This document shows, one piece after another, positions 12,206 through 22,915 of a stretch of DNA of 64,000 nucleotides. The stretch is from Diphasiastrum complanatum. Taxonomy: Eukaryota; Streptophyta; Lycopodiopsida; Lycopodiales; Lycopodiaceae. The stretch is taken from assembly GCA_029204225.1 (NCBI GenBank), contig CM055095.1, positions 20,079,348 through 20,143,347 on the forward strand, given 5' to 3'. The notes below the pieces were generated by a model. The model made no database searches and was not told where the DNA came from. It saw nothing but the letters and a program-made list of their open reading frames with translations. The position numbers and the translations under genes are program-made. Positions within the stretch are counted from its first letter, which is position 1; every line of letters starts with the position of its first letter.

Positions 12206-12500
12206 TGATAAAGCAATAGTACTTTGATTATTACAAAAGATAATTGTCGAAGCATTCTGCTTCAGACAAATGTCTGATAGTAAATTTTGCAACCACACTA
12301 CTTCATTTGTCGCAAATTAGTAGTGATATACTTTGATTTTGTAGGCGATAGAGCTATTGAGGGTTGTTTGCAACTGTTCCATGAAATTGGACCACCGTTG
12401 AGAAATAATGTAAATCAAGATGTGGATCTACGAGTGTCTACATATCCAGCCCAACTTGCATATGAATGTTCACTTAATATATTGAGTTTGTTGTTGTTGA
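12206..12500 (-). pseudogene. Ty1/copia RNase H fragment
   Basis: Read on the minus strand from about 12490. It contains an ASWAGYVDTRRST block, NGGPISWNSCKQPSIALS and, further down, NNQSTIALSASPKF, the order seen in copia RNase H (compare 44735-45165). Stops and frame changes are present. It abuts the gypsy integrase on the same strand, so this is a junction between two element classes. Confidence 0.7.
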
Positions 12501-12582
12501 CTACTCCATAAGGTATGCATTTTGTCCATAGTAGATGTATCTCATAACTCTAATAAGTGCTTTCCAATGTATAATACTAGGT

Positions 12583-14484
12583 AAAAACGAACTAGAGAAC
12601 ATGCCACGTGGATGTCAGATTCCGACGGCCTGGCCATGTGGACGTCAGAATCCGACGTCCACATGAAAAAAAAAAACCGAATTTTTTTTTTCTACCACGT
12701 GGACATCGGATTTCGACGTCCACGTGGCCGGGCCGTCGTAATCCGACGTCCACATGGAAAAAAAAACTTGAAATAAAATTTTCACTTTTTTTTTTTTTTG
12801 CCATGTGGACGTCGGATTCCGACGTCCACATGGCCGGACCGTCGGAATCCTACATTCACGTGGCAAAAAAAAACGATTACAAAAAATAAATGATTACGAA
12901 AAATGACATAGATGAAACGCACTGAAAATAGATAAAGTCATACCTATTTTTTAGTGCATATGCGTGTAGCCGAAAAACGAAGAAGTGCTAGTCATGAATG
13001 CTTCAATTGATTCTACTATGTTTGTCACTTTGCTTCTGTCCTTTGCTAGGACAGAACTGCTCTCAACTAGAACAGCCATGAGGGCTCCCATTGACAATAA
13101 ATCAGTGAGTTCTCAACGATCGTTGATAGATCAGCTTCAGACAACAGTTGCAAGCTCATTTTCATGGTCGTGAAGGCTCAATTAGACAACTAGCTTAGTG
13201 ATGGCTTTCCTTCATATCTAATACTCATAGGCACAGTGAAGGCTTGCAAAGTAGTAGCAACGATGGTCAGATGTATTATAGAGGTAGCGATGTTAATAAT
13301 CACATCTCTCAACTCTCTTTTGGAAATCAGCAATAATCCTTCAGTATTTTGGAGGCCAGCGTTCAATTCCTCAACGGCTATAATGTGATTGAATGGTTAG
13401 ATGGCTCACTCATCTAGCAACAATGGTAGGCCAGCTCTCCAAATATCTTGCAAGGAAAACTGGGTTCTAACTCACAGAGCAGAGATAATTAAGTACCCCA
13501 TAGTCAAGATATCTCAAGCTTCCAACGGGGATAGTGAGCCAATGGCACTCTTCAAAGTTCATTTTGAGTTCTGATTTTCAACAGAAATGCCATCATACCG
13601 AGCATGCTTCACTAGCTTTCTCTAGCTGATATCTCATTTTACATGTATCAGGAAACGATGGATTACCCTTTATGGCTCGATAGGGAGTAGCAACAAGATA
13701 GCCATACTGGATCAATCAGTGAGAAAAAGTGGTAGCTCTACATCTTTGATGGTGGAGCTGGTTATGATCTTCATTCAAACCTCAAGAGCTCTCAGTCTCA
13801 CACTATTTCACAAAGAACATAACATTAAATCTAAACCCTAAAATTTACAAAGAACATAATATTAAATCAAACTCTTCTATCTATATTTTCTTGCTCTCTC
13901 TCATGTCTCTCACACACATCCTTCTCTTCCTCTCTCATTTGCCCATGATCATAAATCAGTAAGACACATATTTGTGTTTAACTACACAAAATATACAATA
14001 CAAGGAAGATAGTGTACAAGAAAAAGTTACAAAGAAAGAAATCTTAGTTGCACATAACAAAACAAAAGAATCGTACTTGGAATGAGACAAATGGAATTGA
14101 TAGAGTTAGGAAGAAACGCCAAAAGCCGATCTCCAATAATTGCCTGCAAGAATAAAAATTAAGAAAACCCTAGAAAAATGACGCGACTTTGAGAATTCGG
14201 TCACGGACGTCGGATTCTGACATCTGTATTATCCGTCGGCATCTGATGTCCGCTTTGTGCTTTTTTTTTTTTGCACAGACAGGTGACGTCATCCATTAAA
14301 AAAGTTGCAGTCTCCGAAACGGGATGTTGGATTTCGACATTTTTATTGGCCGTCGGAATCCGATGTCTGTAAAAAAATTTCGACAAATTTTTTTTTTTTT
14401 TTTTTGTGTCGGATTCTGACGGATTATGAATTTTTTTTGAATCTGTCGGAACCTTGTGGCGGAAATCGCGCATTTTATTGTTGT
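12583..14484. mobile_element. Putative non-autonomous DNA transposon with palindromic subterminal repeats
   Basis: Left part 12600-12870: at least six copies, in both orientations, of a unit built on GACGTCGGATTCCGACGTCC flanked by CCACATGG, separated by A/T runs. Right part 14200-14484: related units (CGTCGGAATCCGATGTC) and a terminus GCGGAAATCGCGCATTTT then GTTGTG. The right part, from about 13985, is repeated at 46683-47156. The reverse complement of the terminus, CACAACAATAAAATGCGCG, resembles plant CACTA ends. ATACTAGG occurs directly left (12575-12582) and right (14485-14492) of the interval and could be a target duplication, but 8 bp does not suit CACTA (3 bp) and no matching left inverted end was found. 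The middle, 12900-13980, has no gene. Confidence 0.45.
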
Positions 14485-14492
14485 GATACTAG

Positions 14493-14661
14493 GCCATGAC
14501 TCAAGCTCTAGAGTTAACTCATGACTTGTGACTACTTGATTAGCTCACCACATGTCGGAGGCTCTGTCCTTGACTTCCTAACTTGATTTGGGACTTTAAG
14601 GAGTGTCACCCCTTGGAGTCTTACAAGGCACAATGGGTGCACCCGAGTCAACTTTACAACA
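14493..14661 (-). repeat. Start of a gypsy LTR (minus strand), truncated
   Basis: On the minus strand a purine tract (ACGAGGGGAGGA, about 14662-14674) is followed by TGTTGTAAAG at 14661. This is the classic polypurine tract and LTR start, and the same arrangement occurs at 58627-58650 on the plus strand. The LTR continues to lower coordinates and cannot be followed beyond the putative transposon end at about 14484. Confidence 0.55.
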
Positions 14662-14935
14662 TCCTCCCCTCGTTTGAGAAAATTGATGTCCTCATTAGGG
14701 CCAAGCTAGAACCTAAGACTCATGGCGCGGGGTAGATTCATCGGCCAGATTTTTGTTGGTAGATTCCGAGGAATCCCCACGATGCCAAACCCAGCTATTC
14801 TAAAGAGCACCTTTCACTCTAGACCGAGGAGGTCCCTGAGGAAGAAGAGAAGAAGGAGAATGAGAGCCGAGCATGAATGTAAAGTGTCTGGGTCCTCTCA
14901 AGGTTATTAGTCATAAAATGGCCTTGACATGGAAT
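14662..14935 (-). pseudogene. 3' end of a gypsy pol remnant with polypurine tract
   Basis: Directly upstream (minus strand) of the LTR start is a short frame containing a GPNEDINFLKRGEDV-like end, matching the EDI-containing stretch just before the LTR start at 58640. 14882-14963 also shows clear similarity to 24476-24560 (shared 'ctgggtcctctcaa' and 'aacaatctcgaa' words), marking a second dispersed copy. No further pol domain is recognisable. Confidence 0.4.
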
Positions 14936-17900
14936 TAAATTAGGACGTGACCAACAATCTCGAATATTGGAGGGCCATCTACCATATTAGGACTATTCCA
15001 AATCCTTATCCGAATATGGCCATAACATTCTTCCCTCATTAAACTGCTTCTATCCTTAGAAGCTCCTCAAAACAGGAAAGAATTACAAGAACAGTTCCTT
15101 TAACTTTCAATATTAATCGAGAAAATTATTATCCTTAGTCTGACTTTCATATCAAACAAGTACTCAGAGATAAACCAATTTCCAATCGTCAATCTCTGTT
15201 TTGGAGTACAAACTCTGGTTTGAAAAGTACACTAAGCGATAAATTTCTCAACTGGGTTACACTCACTAAAAGTTAGTAACATCACCTTCATGTAAAACAC
15301 TTACATGAGCCACTGAGTGAAATATTAGGAGATTAAAGTTAACGAAAAATAATAATAATTAGAGTATGAAATTATCCACAAACTCTGGCAGATAATTCAT
15401 CAAAAGCTTCCAAGTACAACTATCCTTAGAATCTAATTCTAATATATGATAATTCATTCAACTAGAATCTCTAGGAGAATCATTAAGATATAAAATGATT
15501 AAAACTCAACTCTGAGAATCTCAGATACTCTTTTGAGTTAAATGCTCTTGTTTCTAGCATCAAATGCAAGAAAATAACACCCATTCATCTCAATAAATTT
15601 GTCTGTCCCCTTTGATAACTGGAGATCCAATAAAAAAAAAAACTGTACTCAAGCATCTGCATACCATAAATTGTAGTAGAATACATCCACTAGATAAATA
15701 AAATCATGTCCGTGAGATTTATAGGTTCTCAAAAAAATACTAGAGTAGAGAGATTCAAAACACTGATTCGAATTCTTACTCAACTAATAGATCAAGAATT
15801 AATCATTACACTTAAGAACGTATAATCCTTTGACAATAATTAGGTATCTATTTATGATCCGTCAATCATAGATATTTAGATTCGTATGATTCGTCAATCA
15901 TAATTTTCTGGAATTCAAAACCATAATCATTTACAGGATACTAGAGTATATGTCCAACATAACTCAAGAAAAGTAAGAATCATTCCAAAATCTTTCCATT
16001 AAGAATACTGGATTTAGAAATATTCTTCAAACAATATTCTTAACTGAAGTGCAAGATTCTAGTTCTATAAACCACTGGTAATTAAAGACTGAACGCATTT
16101 CAAAATGACAATCATCTTCAACTACAAAAATTTTAGATTACAATCTAGAATCAAATCTTGATACCCAAAGTCCTGTTGAATATCAATTTAGTTATTATTC
16201 TTGGATTCATTTTGATTCGTTATCCAATTGAGCTCTCTGGGATACAATCACTAATGAGCTGAGTCTATTCCTTAACTAAGGAATACTCTATCCCAAGAAT
16301 ATTGTATATCCGATGCACTCAATTTTAAGTGATGAATCATGCGTCTTACAAGCAATATAATTCAAAAACTATCAATTCATGGTGAATCCACATCACATTG
16401 GTCATTTTACCAATTAACTTCATCTTGGAGTAATCAACTACTCAAGTTAATTGCCAATGATTCAAAAATCTCAAATGTCTAGGTGAAGAATTCAATTATA
16501 CTAGTATGACACACCACATCTAGATCCTTACCCAAATCATTTATAAGTTAATCCATAAATCTTCTATACAAAGATTTGTTAACTCTACAAGTATCTGTCA
16601 AAACAATACTTGACCATATGTTCATGTTCACCGACTAGGTTAAGTGCACCAAATAACTCTAGTAACCAGGAATACACAGTAGATTCATACAAGACTAGTT
16701 GTGCACATATGTGAATAATCTCACTATGACCCAGTACATAAACACAATTTTATTTGGCAGATTCCTCCAGAACCCACATATGTTACTCGCATATCTCACT
16801 GAGATCTTGTAACTCAACCACAAAAGATTTTCTATTTCTCATGAGTAAATAACATATCCGAAAAATTTCTGAGACAAATAACATTCACTCTTAGCAGTTT
16901 TCCAACCCAGTTTACCTCTAACAACATAATTTCTTCTACATTGTCAACCTCTCTTTGATCCTAGTACTTAAACTAGGATTAGGTTGATCCAATACAGAAT
17001 TTTCAGACTTAAATTATGATCAAACTTACTTCTATTCCAATCAAAATGGAATTAGTAGCCTTTGACCTTTCACTGTACTACTTATAGATAATGATTCAAA
17101 TATCAAACATGTTCTAGTTCCAGATTGTCCACACAATCCCTAAAGAATTTCTCTTATTCGAAAAGTTTCAATTAGGTATCTTACTCTGAATCTATCCAAA
17201 ATTACTTTCAGAAAAAGCTCATTTCTATACCACAACTGGTTCTCTTCCAAAAGCTATGCATTTAACAGATCCCTAGATAGAATATTATCCCATCACTTCA
17301 CCCCTCCTTTTAAGGAAATCATCAATTTCCATAAAAGTTAACTGGAAAGATGACATATGAAAATATCCAAATCCATGAAAAGTCAGTAATAAGTGCATTT
17401 CACAAAAGGATTCACTCTCTTACAAACATGACTAATCCGTCAAATATTTTCAACGTGAGTGACAGAACTATCATTCCTCTGAAGTCCATTTACGCAATAG
17501 AGATATCCAAGGTTTAAGACATTGAACCACTTTAACTTTATAATTTATCCGACTTCCAAGTCTATTCACACAAGTACTAATTTATATGACATAACAGTCT
17601 TTCAAAAGAATAACTTCATGCTGGAAAGAATCATATAAACTAGTCTGATGTCTTATATTCGAGAGATTATTAAGAAGTAAAGGATTAATTAAGAAAGGAG
17701 AAATAGATGTGAGGGCCTCTGATTTTGTAAATAATGAGATACCACATTGGAATCTAGATTAAACCTCAAAAATTTTCAAAATACCCCACATTTGATCAAA
17801 CGGTTTTATTTTTCTCATAACGCGACTAGGTACTAAAATACACCATTGACCATCAAATCTTTACAGTTCTAGAATTTCCTTTCCAAAATTACTGATGTCT

Positions 17901-18900
17901 CATACCATCAGCTTTTCCTTCCAGAAAACCCTTAACCGCTTATCTGATATTCTAGAGATCCATTGATCATCTAGTTGTCCTATAATCCATATAAGATACT
18001 ATCTCTTGTTCCCATAAACTGGAAAATCCATTTATTCGGATGACTGATCATGCCAATAAGATGGATACCACAATCCACACTCGATCCAGTGATCTAAACA
18101 GAAGAAATAACATGGTTCATCATTAAATTCTGATCCTTCCAAATTAATGATAAGTTTCGAATCTCCATGGATCCAAGAGCATTAACTCTAGGGACAAGCT
18201 TCTATCAATTAACAGATCCAATGTAATCCATGTATCAGATTCTACTTCTAACATCACAATTGACATCCAAAACTGTGGATAACTCAATGGTTACAAAGAT
18301 ATCAATTAAGAATTCAACTAAATGAATTTAATCCAGGAAATTAATATCCGGTATTAAGCAATTATTTACTAGGATTACCAAAATCCTAACTACGAAATAC
18401 ATTTCCTAATCACACTTACTACCACTGATGTCCACTCTTCTTCCCTCCTTAGATTTTTCAGTTCCCTAAAAATTTATTTTAGCTAAGGTACCAAGAAGAC
18501 GTAACGACATTAGTAAATGTTTAAAATTAGTTACTGTAGGAAAAAAGTCTGAAACAATTTCCTATACCTGGACTGAATAACTGATATACCAATAATCATC
18601 TACTAGTATATAAAACACCACTAGTCTGATTTTTTGAATATAATTCACCATAGGATTTAACTGAAAATGAAATTAGTTTTTTTTTTTTAATTTCTATTAT
18701 TACAAATTTTCCAATAAAATTGGGCTATTTTTTTTTTTATATTGATTGGTCTGGATATTGATAAAAAATATCCAAACCCATAATATGAAATTACATGAAT
18801 GAAAATCTTACCGATAGGATTTCAGAAACTCTTAAATTGTATCCAAACAAAATTCCATCTGATTGAATAAAGAGTTCTGTCATCATTCATTCTATCTGGT
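14936..18900. other. AT-rich 4-kb stretch without open frames; no gene seen
   Basis: No frame of about 60 codons is open on either strand, in contrast to the rest of the window. The sequence is rich in short words such as ATTC, AATC and TCCA, without a clear tandem period. Style and base composition resemble 23100-24130. It may be very old retroelement internal DNA, but no domain, LTR or primer site was identified. Confidence 0.5.
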
Positions 18901-19382
18901 CATTTTATATTAATTAATGGTTTTACCCTCCATTTTGACGAGTATCTTGCTCAAACGTTCACTTGACCCATTTCCAATGATTAGTATAGTATTGATTAAA
19001 ATGGTGTACAATAGGCGCCTTTTTATCTTTGGGGTGGCCCTTGCCCCTTGCTTCCTATTGGCTACTTGCAAGGAGGTGGGATTGAAATCCACACCCTTCA
19101 CAAGAAACACAAACTAATCTACGGTGTACAAAGAAGCACACCCCACCTAACTACAGAAACTTAGAAACTTAAGTTTAACTTTTTTCAATAATACCCATAT
19201 GAGTCTGGTGGCCACTTTTGATAACCTTGTTCATCGACAAATGGGTAGTCGATACCATCCATCAAATGATCCCATGATAAGGCTGTTTGATATTGATCCT
19301 CATAGTCAAGACTACTTCTCCCAGTGGTATTGTCATGGTCTCTCTCAATTCGTAATGTGGATAAGACATGCTTGGTTGACTG
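18901..19382. other. Flank of the LTR at 19383; no gene seen
   Basis: A 75-codon frame (19199-19426) runs into the LTR start and has no recognised domain. The 'gaggtgggattgaaatcc' stretch near 19072 is a common plant-repeat type of sequence. Nothing else is supported. Confidence 0.3.
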
Positions 19383-21338
19383 TGTTGGAAATTAAGCCCA
19401 CAGTTGTCTCCTCGGTGAATGACTAATTTCTATTTCATGATTCTTCCTGCACGTTTATTGATCGTTGATCTAGAGTCAGGTGAAACCAACTTTGGTTCTA
19501 CGTTTGCTCATATGATACCTGCAGGAATCACAACTTAGACAACCAAATTATTTGAAGAACGTCTACAACTGGCTTCCGGCTGATCTCCAGCAAAGGGTAA
19601 CGAATCCTATCATAATTTCAAGTTCAGATGTTAAGTTCAATTACTTGAAGTCATTGAAGACTTGGCCATCTTCAAGGACTTCCAAGAACTAGCATTTGTC
19701 TACAGAAATGAACTATCTTTTACACAGTGTCGACTTTTCTTGAAAAGCGACAATGTCGGCTTTTTCCAAAAAATCGACACTTCAGCATAGTTCACAAATT
19801 CAAGTTTTTGGCTTTTTGCGACAGTGTCAGTTCTTTCCAAAAAGCGACACTGTCTTAAACTTCTTCCTTTCAACTATTTTGAAGAAGTTAACTTGTTTTA
19901 AGGGCACTGTCGGCTTTTTAAAGGATAGTATCACCTTTTTAAGGGCACTGTCAGCTTTTTCGCAAAATCCTGAAGAGAGAAAAAAAACCCGACAGTCGTC
20001 CAATGAGGAACCTTCTCAACGACTTTCCAAAAATGCGAAGTGAGAGAAAGCCGCTTCACGTAAAATGTGAAGTGAGAGGTCTATTTGTAGCGGCCTCGTC
20101 CGTGTCAACATTCCCTAATTTGTTGATCGTATATACTATGTAAAGTTGTCACAAAAGCCAAATACTTCCAAGTACAGCGGCTTACCTAATTAGGTGACAA
20201 ACATTTACTTTAATTAATACATGGATGAATTGTATAAATGGATCATCCAGGCACACTCTACGTGATGCTCTGTCCATGAGACGTATGATTTGAGCCTCCA
20301 GTTACGTCGTCATCTTTGATTGTAATTGCTATTTTATTGTGCTTCAGTGTAATATAACAGCAGCATGCTTTTCTATTTGTGTATAACGTAGATGAATGCT
20401 TGCTATGATTGAATGCACTTTATCGTTGTTTGATCGCGCTTGTTCACTTTGATCAGAACACGAACGTCTACAACTCCTTCGCTTCTGATCATATGATGGC
20501 TGTCTTTGACACTTGAGGAACTCACGATATCATACTGCTCTTCCATCCGTTTTAGAACTAAACTTCATATTGAATCTGATTTCCAGTAATACCACATACA
20601 CAAACCATTACTAATCTCTTCGGTGGACTATACTCTCGTTTTTGTGAGTATGAACTGATTTTTAAGATTTTGTTGGGCAATTAGAACACTTAAAGCTGTG
20701 ATTATATTTAGCTTAAGCTTTCTATTAGACTATTTTTGCATCTAGCAGCTGATTGTAACTGGAGAGCTATTCCTTGGATCTTGCTGTCAAACTTGCTGCT
20801 TTGTATTTTGTCTTTGTGAGAAGGTGAATTCTTGATTGGACATCTTGTACTTGGATGATCCTCAAAGCAGTATGTACATTGGTCCTTCTCAGAAAACTTT
20901 GTCTTATGAGCCTGAGTTTGATGACAATCAAAACTTGAAGTACTAAGTTCGTGGTCACTTGTTGCACCTGATCCACTAGACCTTGTTGCACTCCCATATG
21001 ATTTCATAGCTTTCCTCCCTTGTCTGCTTTTGACTACCGTTGAACCTTCAGATTTTTTTGACTTTCCATCCGATATTTCTACGTTTGGACATGAGTGATC
21101 TACTCTATTCCTTAAGATAAGATTTTCCATAATGACCACATCTCAATGGATGTTACACAGGCATTCCAAAGGGTCGTAGTTCAGAGGATGATTGATCGTG
21201 GAATGAAGTAGTAGCTTCTTCCGCACAGATCGACTCCATCTGAGCTTTACATCAGTGAGTCATGATAGCTGACTTCGAAATGCTCAAAGTCCCCGACTCA
21301 GCTACAAGCACCAAACAAATCTACCTTTTTTCACAACA
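19383..21338 (+). repeat. Long copia LTR, family of the LTR at 50091, with an insertion
   Basis: It starts TGTTGGAAATTAAGCCCACAG and ends CAACA, followed by a primer site. It aligns with 50091-51568 at the start (GAAATTAAG-CACAG, 'gctcatatgatacctgcaggaat'), in the middle ('taacgtagatg', 'ctccgactcctt/ctacaactcctt', 'gatcagacgacggttgtctttgac') and at 'ctcttcggtgg'. A TATA box is near 20232 (TATAAATGG). The copy is about 480 bp longer than its relative; the excess corresponds to 20690-21160, which holds a reversed gag-like frame. The U3-like part (19730-19960) repeats palindromic CGACACTGTCG-type words. Confidence 0.65.
20708..21139 (-). CDS. Gag-like zinc-knuckle ORF inside the LTR, antisense to it
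   Basis: An open frame of 143 residues, starting with Met, rich in Ser, Lys and Gln. Residues 88-100 form a CX2CX3HX4C knuckle (CTYCFEDHPSTRC) followed by PIKN, as in some retrotransposon nucleocapsids where a knuckle reads 'CPxCxxxHxxxxCP'. No capsid or protease domain is attached. It lies in the part of the LTR that has no counterpart in the 50091 copy, so it was probably inserted. It is intact over its length, but there is no sign of a promoter or splice sites, so expression is doubtful. A different zinc-knuckle protein cannot be excluded. Confidence 0.4.
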   Translation of the reverse strand: MVIMENLILRNRVDHSCPNVEISDGKSKKSEGSTVVKSRQGRKAMKSYGSATRSSGSGATSDHELSTSSFDCHQTQAHKTKFSEKDQCTYCFEDHPSTRCPIKNSPSHKDKIQSSKFDSKIQGIALQLQSAARCKNSLIESLS

Positions 21339-21339
21339 G

Positions 21340-21351
21340 TGGTATCAGAGT
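21340..21351 (+). other. Primer-binding site after the LTR at 19383
   Basis: TGGTATCAGAGT matches the initiator tRNA-Met complement in 11 of 12 bases and follows the LTR end by one base. No gag follows, so the element is cut off shortly after this point. Confidence 0.65.
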
Positions 21352-21399
21352 CGAGAAACCGGATTTCCAACAGGCACTAGCGACGCAAAAAAATTGTAG

Positions 21400-22915
21400 T
21401 AAGGGTCCTTTCACTTGGACCAGTCCCAGAGGCGAAACCAAAATGGTAATCATCCTCAAGGATCAACTTATTAAATCTAGAATATGTTACATATATACAT
21501 AGACTGACTGGTCTCAGGGCCACCAACACGTGCTGGGCATTGCGTCTGGCTCACGCTAGTAGAGGGAGTTGAGGCTTGGCGGTTGGATTCCTAGCGCCAG
21601 TTGAGTTGCCCAAGTTTCTGTCTGCCGGACCCCTCCTATAGTTCTTGTCATGCCCATGACTGGTCTCGGGTAGCATGTCCATGCTAGGGACCGATAGACC
21701 AACAACCCGTAAGTTAATTGTGACTATAAGGGAATTGGGGCTCTTATGTGTACATGGTCATAATTAATGGTTGTAGGCCTAAACGCTTGATGGTGGATTT
21801 GTATGGGTCTATCAATGAGTCATTGGGGAACTGGATGACGTGGCCCATATAGGCTGCAAAGGTGTTCAGTGAGGTGTCATAGTGCACTACTAGTGGTGCA
21901 TGGGCCTTGGAGGGTATAAGTATACCTATTGGGCTCTCACTAGTGTATGCTTGATAGCATGACCGGTGGCAGGATGCTGCTGGTGTGGTGCCTCATTCCT
22001 CTTTGAGTGATCGATCCATAGCTTGGGGGCTAGATCCGTTCGTTCTCTGTTTGGTTGGGTTGGTTTGTCCACCATCAGGTTCTCTTGTGTTGCTTGTGAT
22101 TGGCATGCTTAGAATAGGATCCTTGGATTGAGGACTTTATAGTTCTAGTGCGATTTGGCACACCTCCCTCTGTCTTGGAATATAGTGCTTTCTAGTAAAG
22201 CACGCTTTTCGGAACTTAGTTTTTATTTTGTTGATTAAGCTTGGCAAGCTTGGCAGAATCAGTCTAGCTCTTGGATATGGGTCCCGGGAGCCGTCCCTAC
22301 AGGCAGAATCAACTTGGCTCTCGGATGACTACTTGACTGGATCGCCATAGGTCGGAGGCTTAGTCCTTGACAACCAATTCACATTCATGAAAGGAACACT
22401 GAGAACCACAAGCCGTGACAAATATAATGACAACCAATTTCTAGACCGAATGGTCCAAACAACATACTGTTAGCATCCTAGATTGAATGGTCCCGACGAC
22501 ATATTGTTGGCATCTCAGGATACGACCCTCAGCTATGTGCCAGATAAAAAAGATTTGAAGCGGCCTTACAACTAGCTTTTTTAATTTAGAACATTGAAAG
22601 CCAAAAGGTAATCAGAGTCAGTTTGAGAAAAATCTCACTTTATTGATAAATCTGAGAATGTTACATTTCAAGTGTGTGACCGACCCTAGTCTCCGGGGTG
22701 CTAGCATGCCAAGGCAGGCGCCGGGACAACATTCCAGCAAGGGGAATTGAGACTTGGTTGAAGTTCGCCCTGAGTCACAACCTGCATCCCCCTATAGTTA
22801 TGGTGGGATTTGCCACCTCCCCTCATAGCAAATGCTTAGACCACGTTTCTCTCTCTCTCTCTCTCTCTCTAGAATTTATTGATCCCCAGGCTTCCTTTAA
22901 TCATACCTAGATTGC
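21400..22915. repeat. Two diverged copies of a ~200-bp repeat (21461-21660 and 22649-22800)
   Basis: Both copies run through 'aatctgagaatgttacat', a GGTCTC/AGTCTCCGGGG block, 'ggaattgagacttgg' and end near CCCCTATAGTT. They are about 1.17 kb apart in the same orientation and might be remnants of two LTRs. Also present: a 36-bp tandem pair at 22440-22512 (ATTGAATGGTCC/ACATATTGTTGGCATC) and a (CT)n run at 22850-22870. No coding region is supported. Confidence 0.45.

Noticed and set aside
12287-12511. Plus-strand 74-codon frame
   Set aside because: Shadow of the minus-strand copia RNase H fragment.
14936-18900. Organelle DNA insertion as explanation for the ORF-free AT-rich stretch
   Set aside because: No organelle gene, tRNA or rRNA sequence can be recognised in it.
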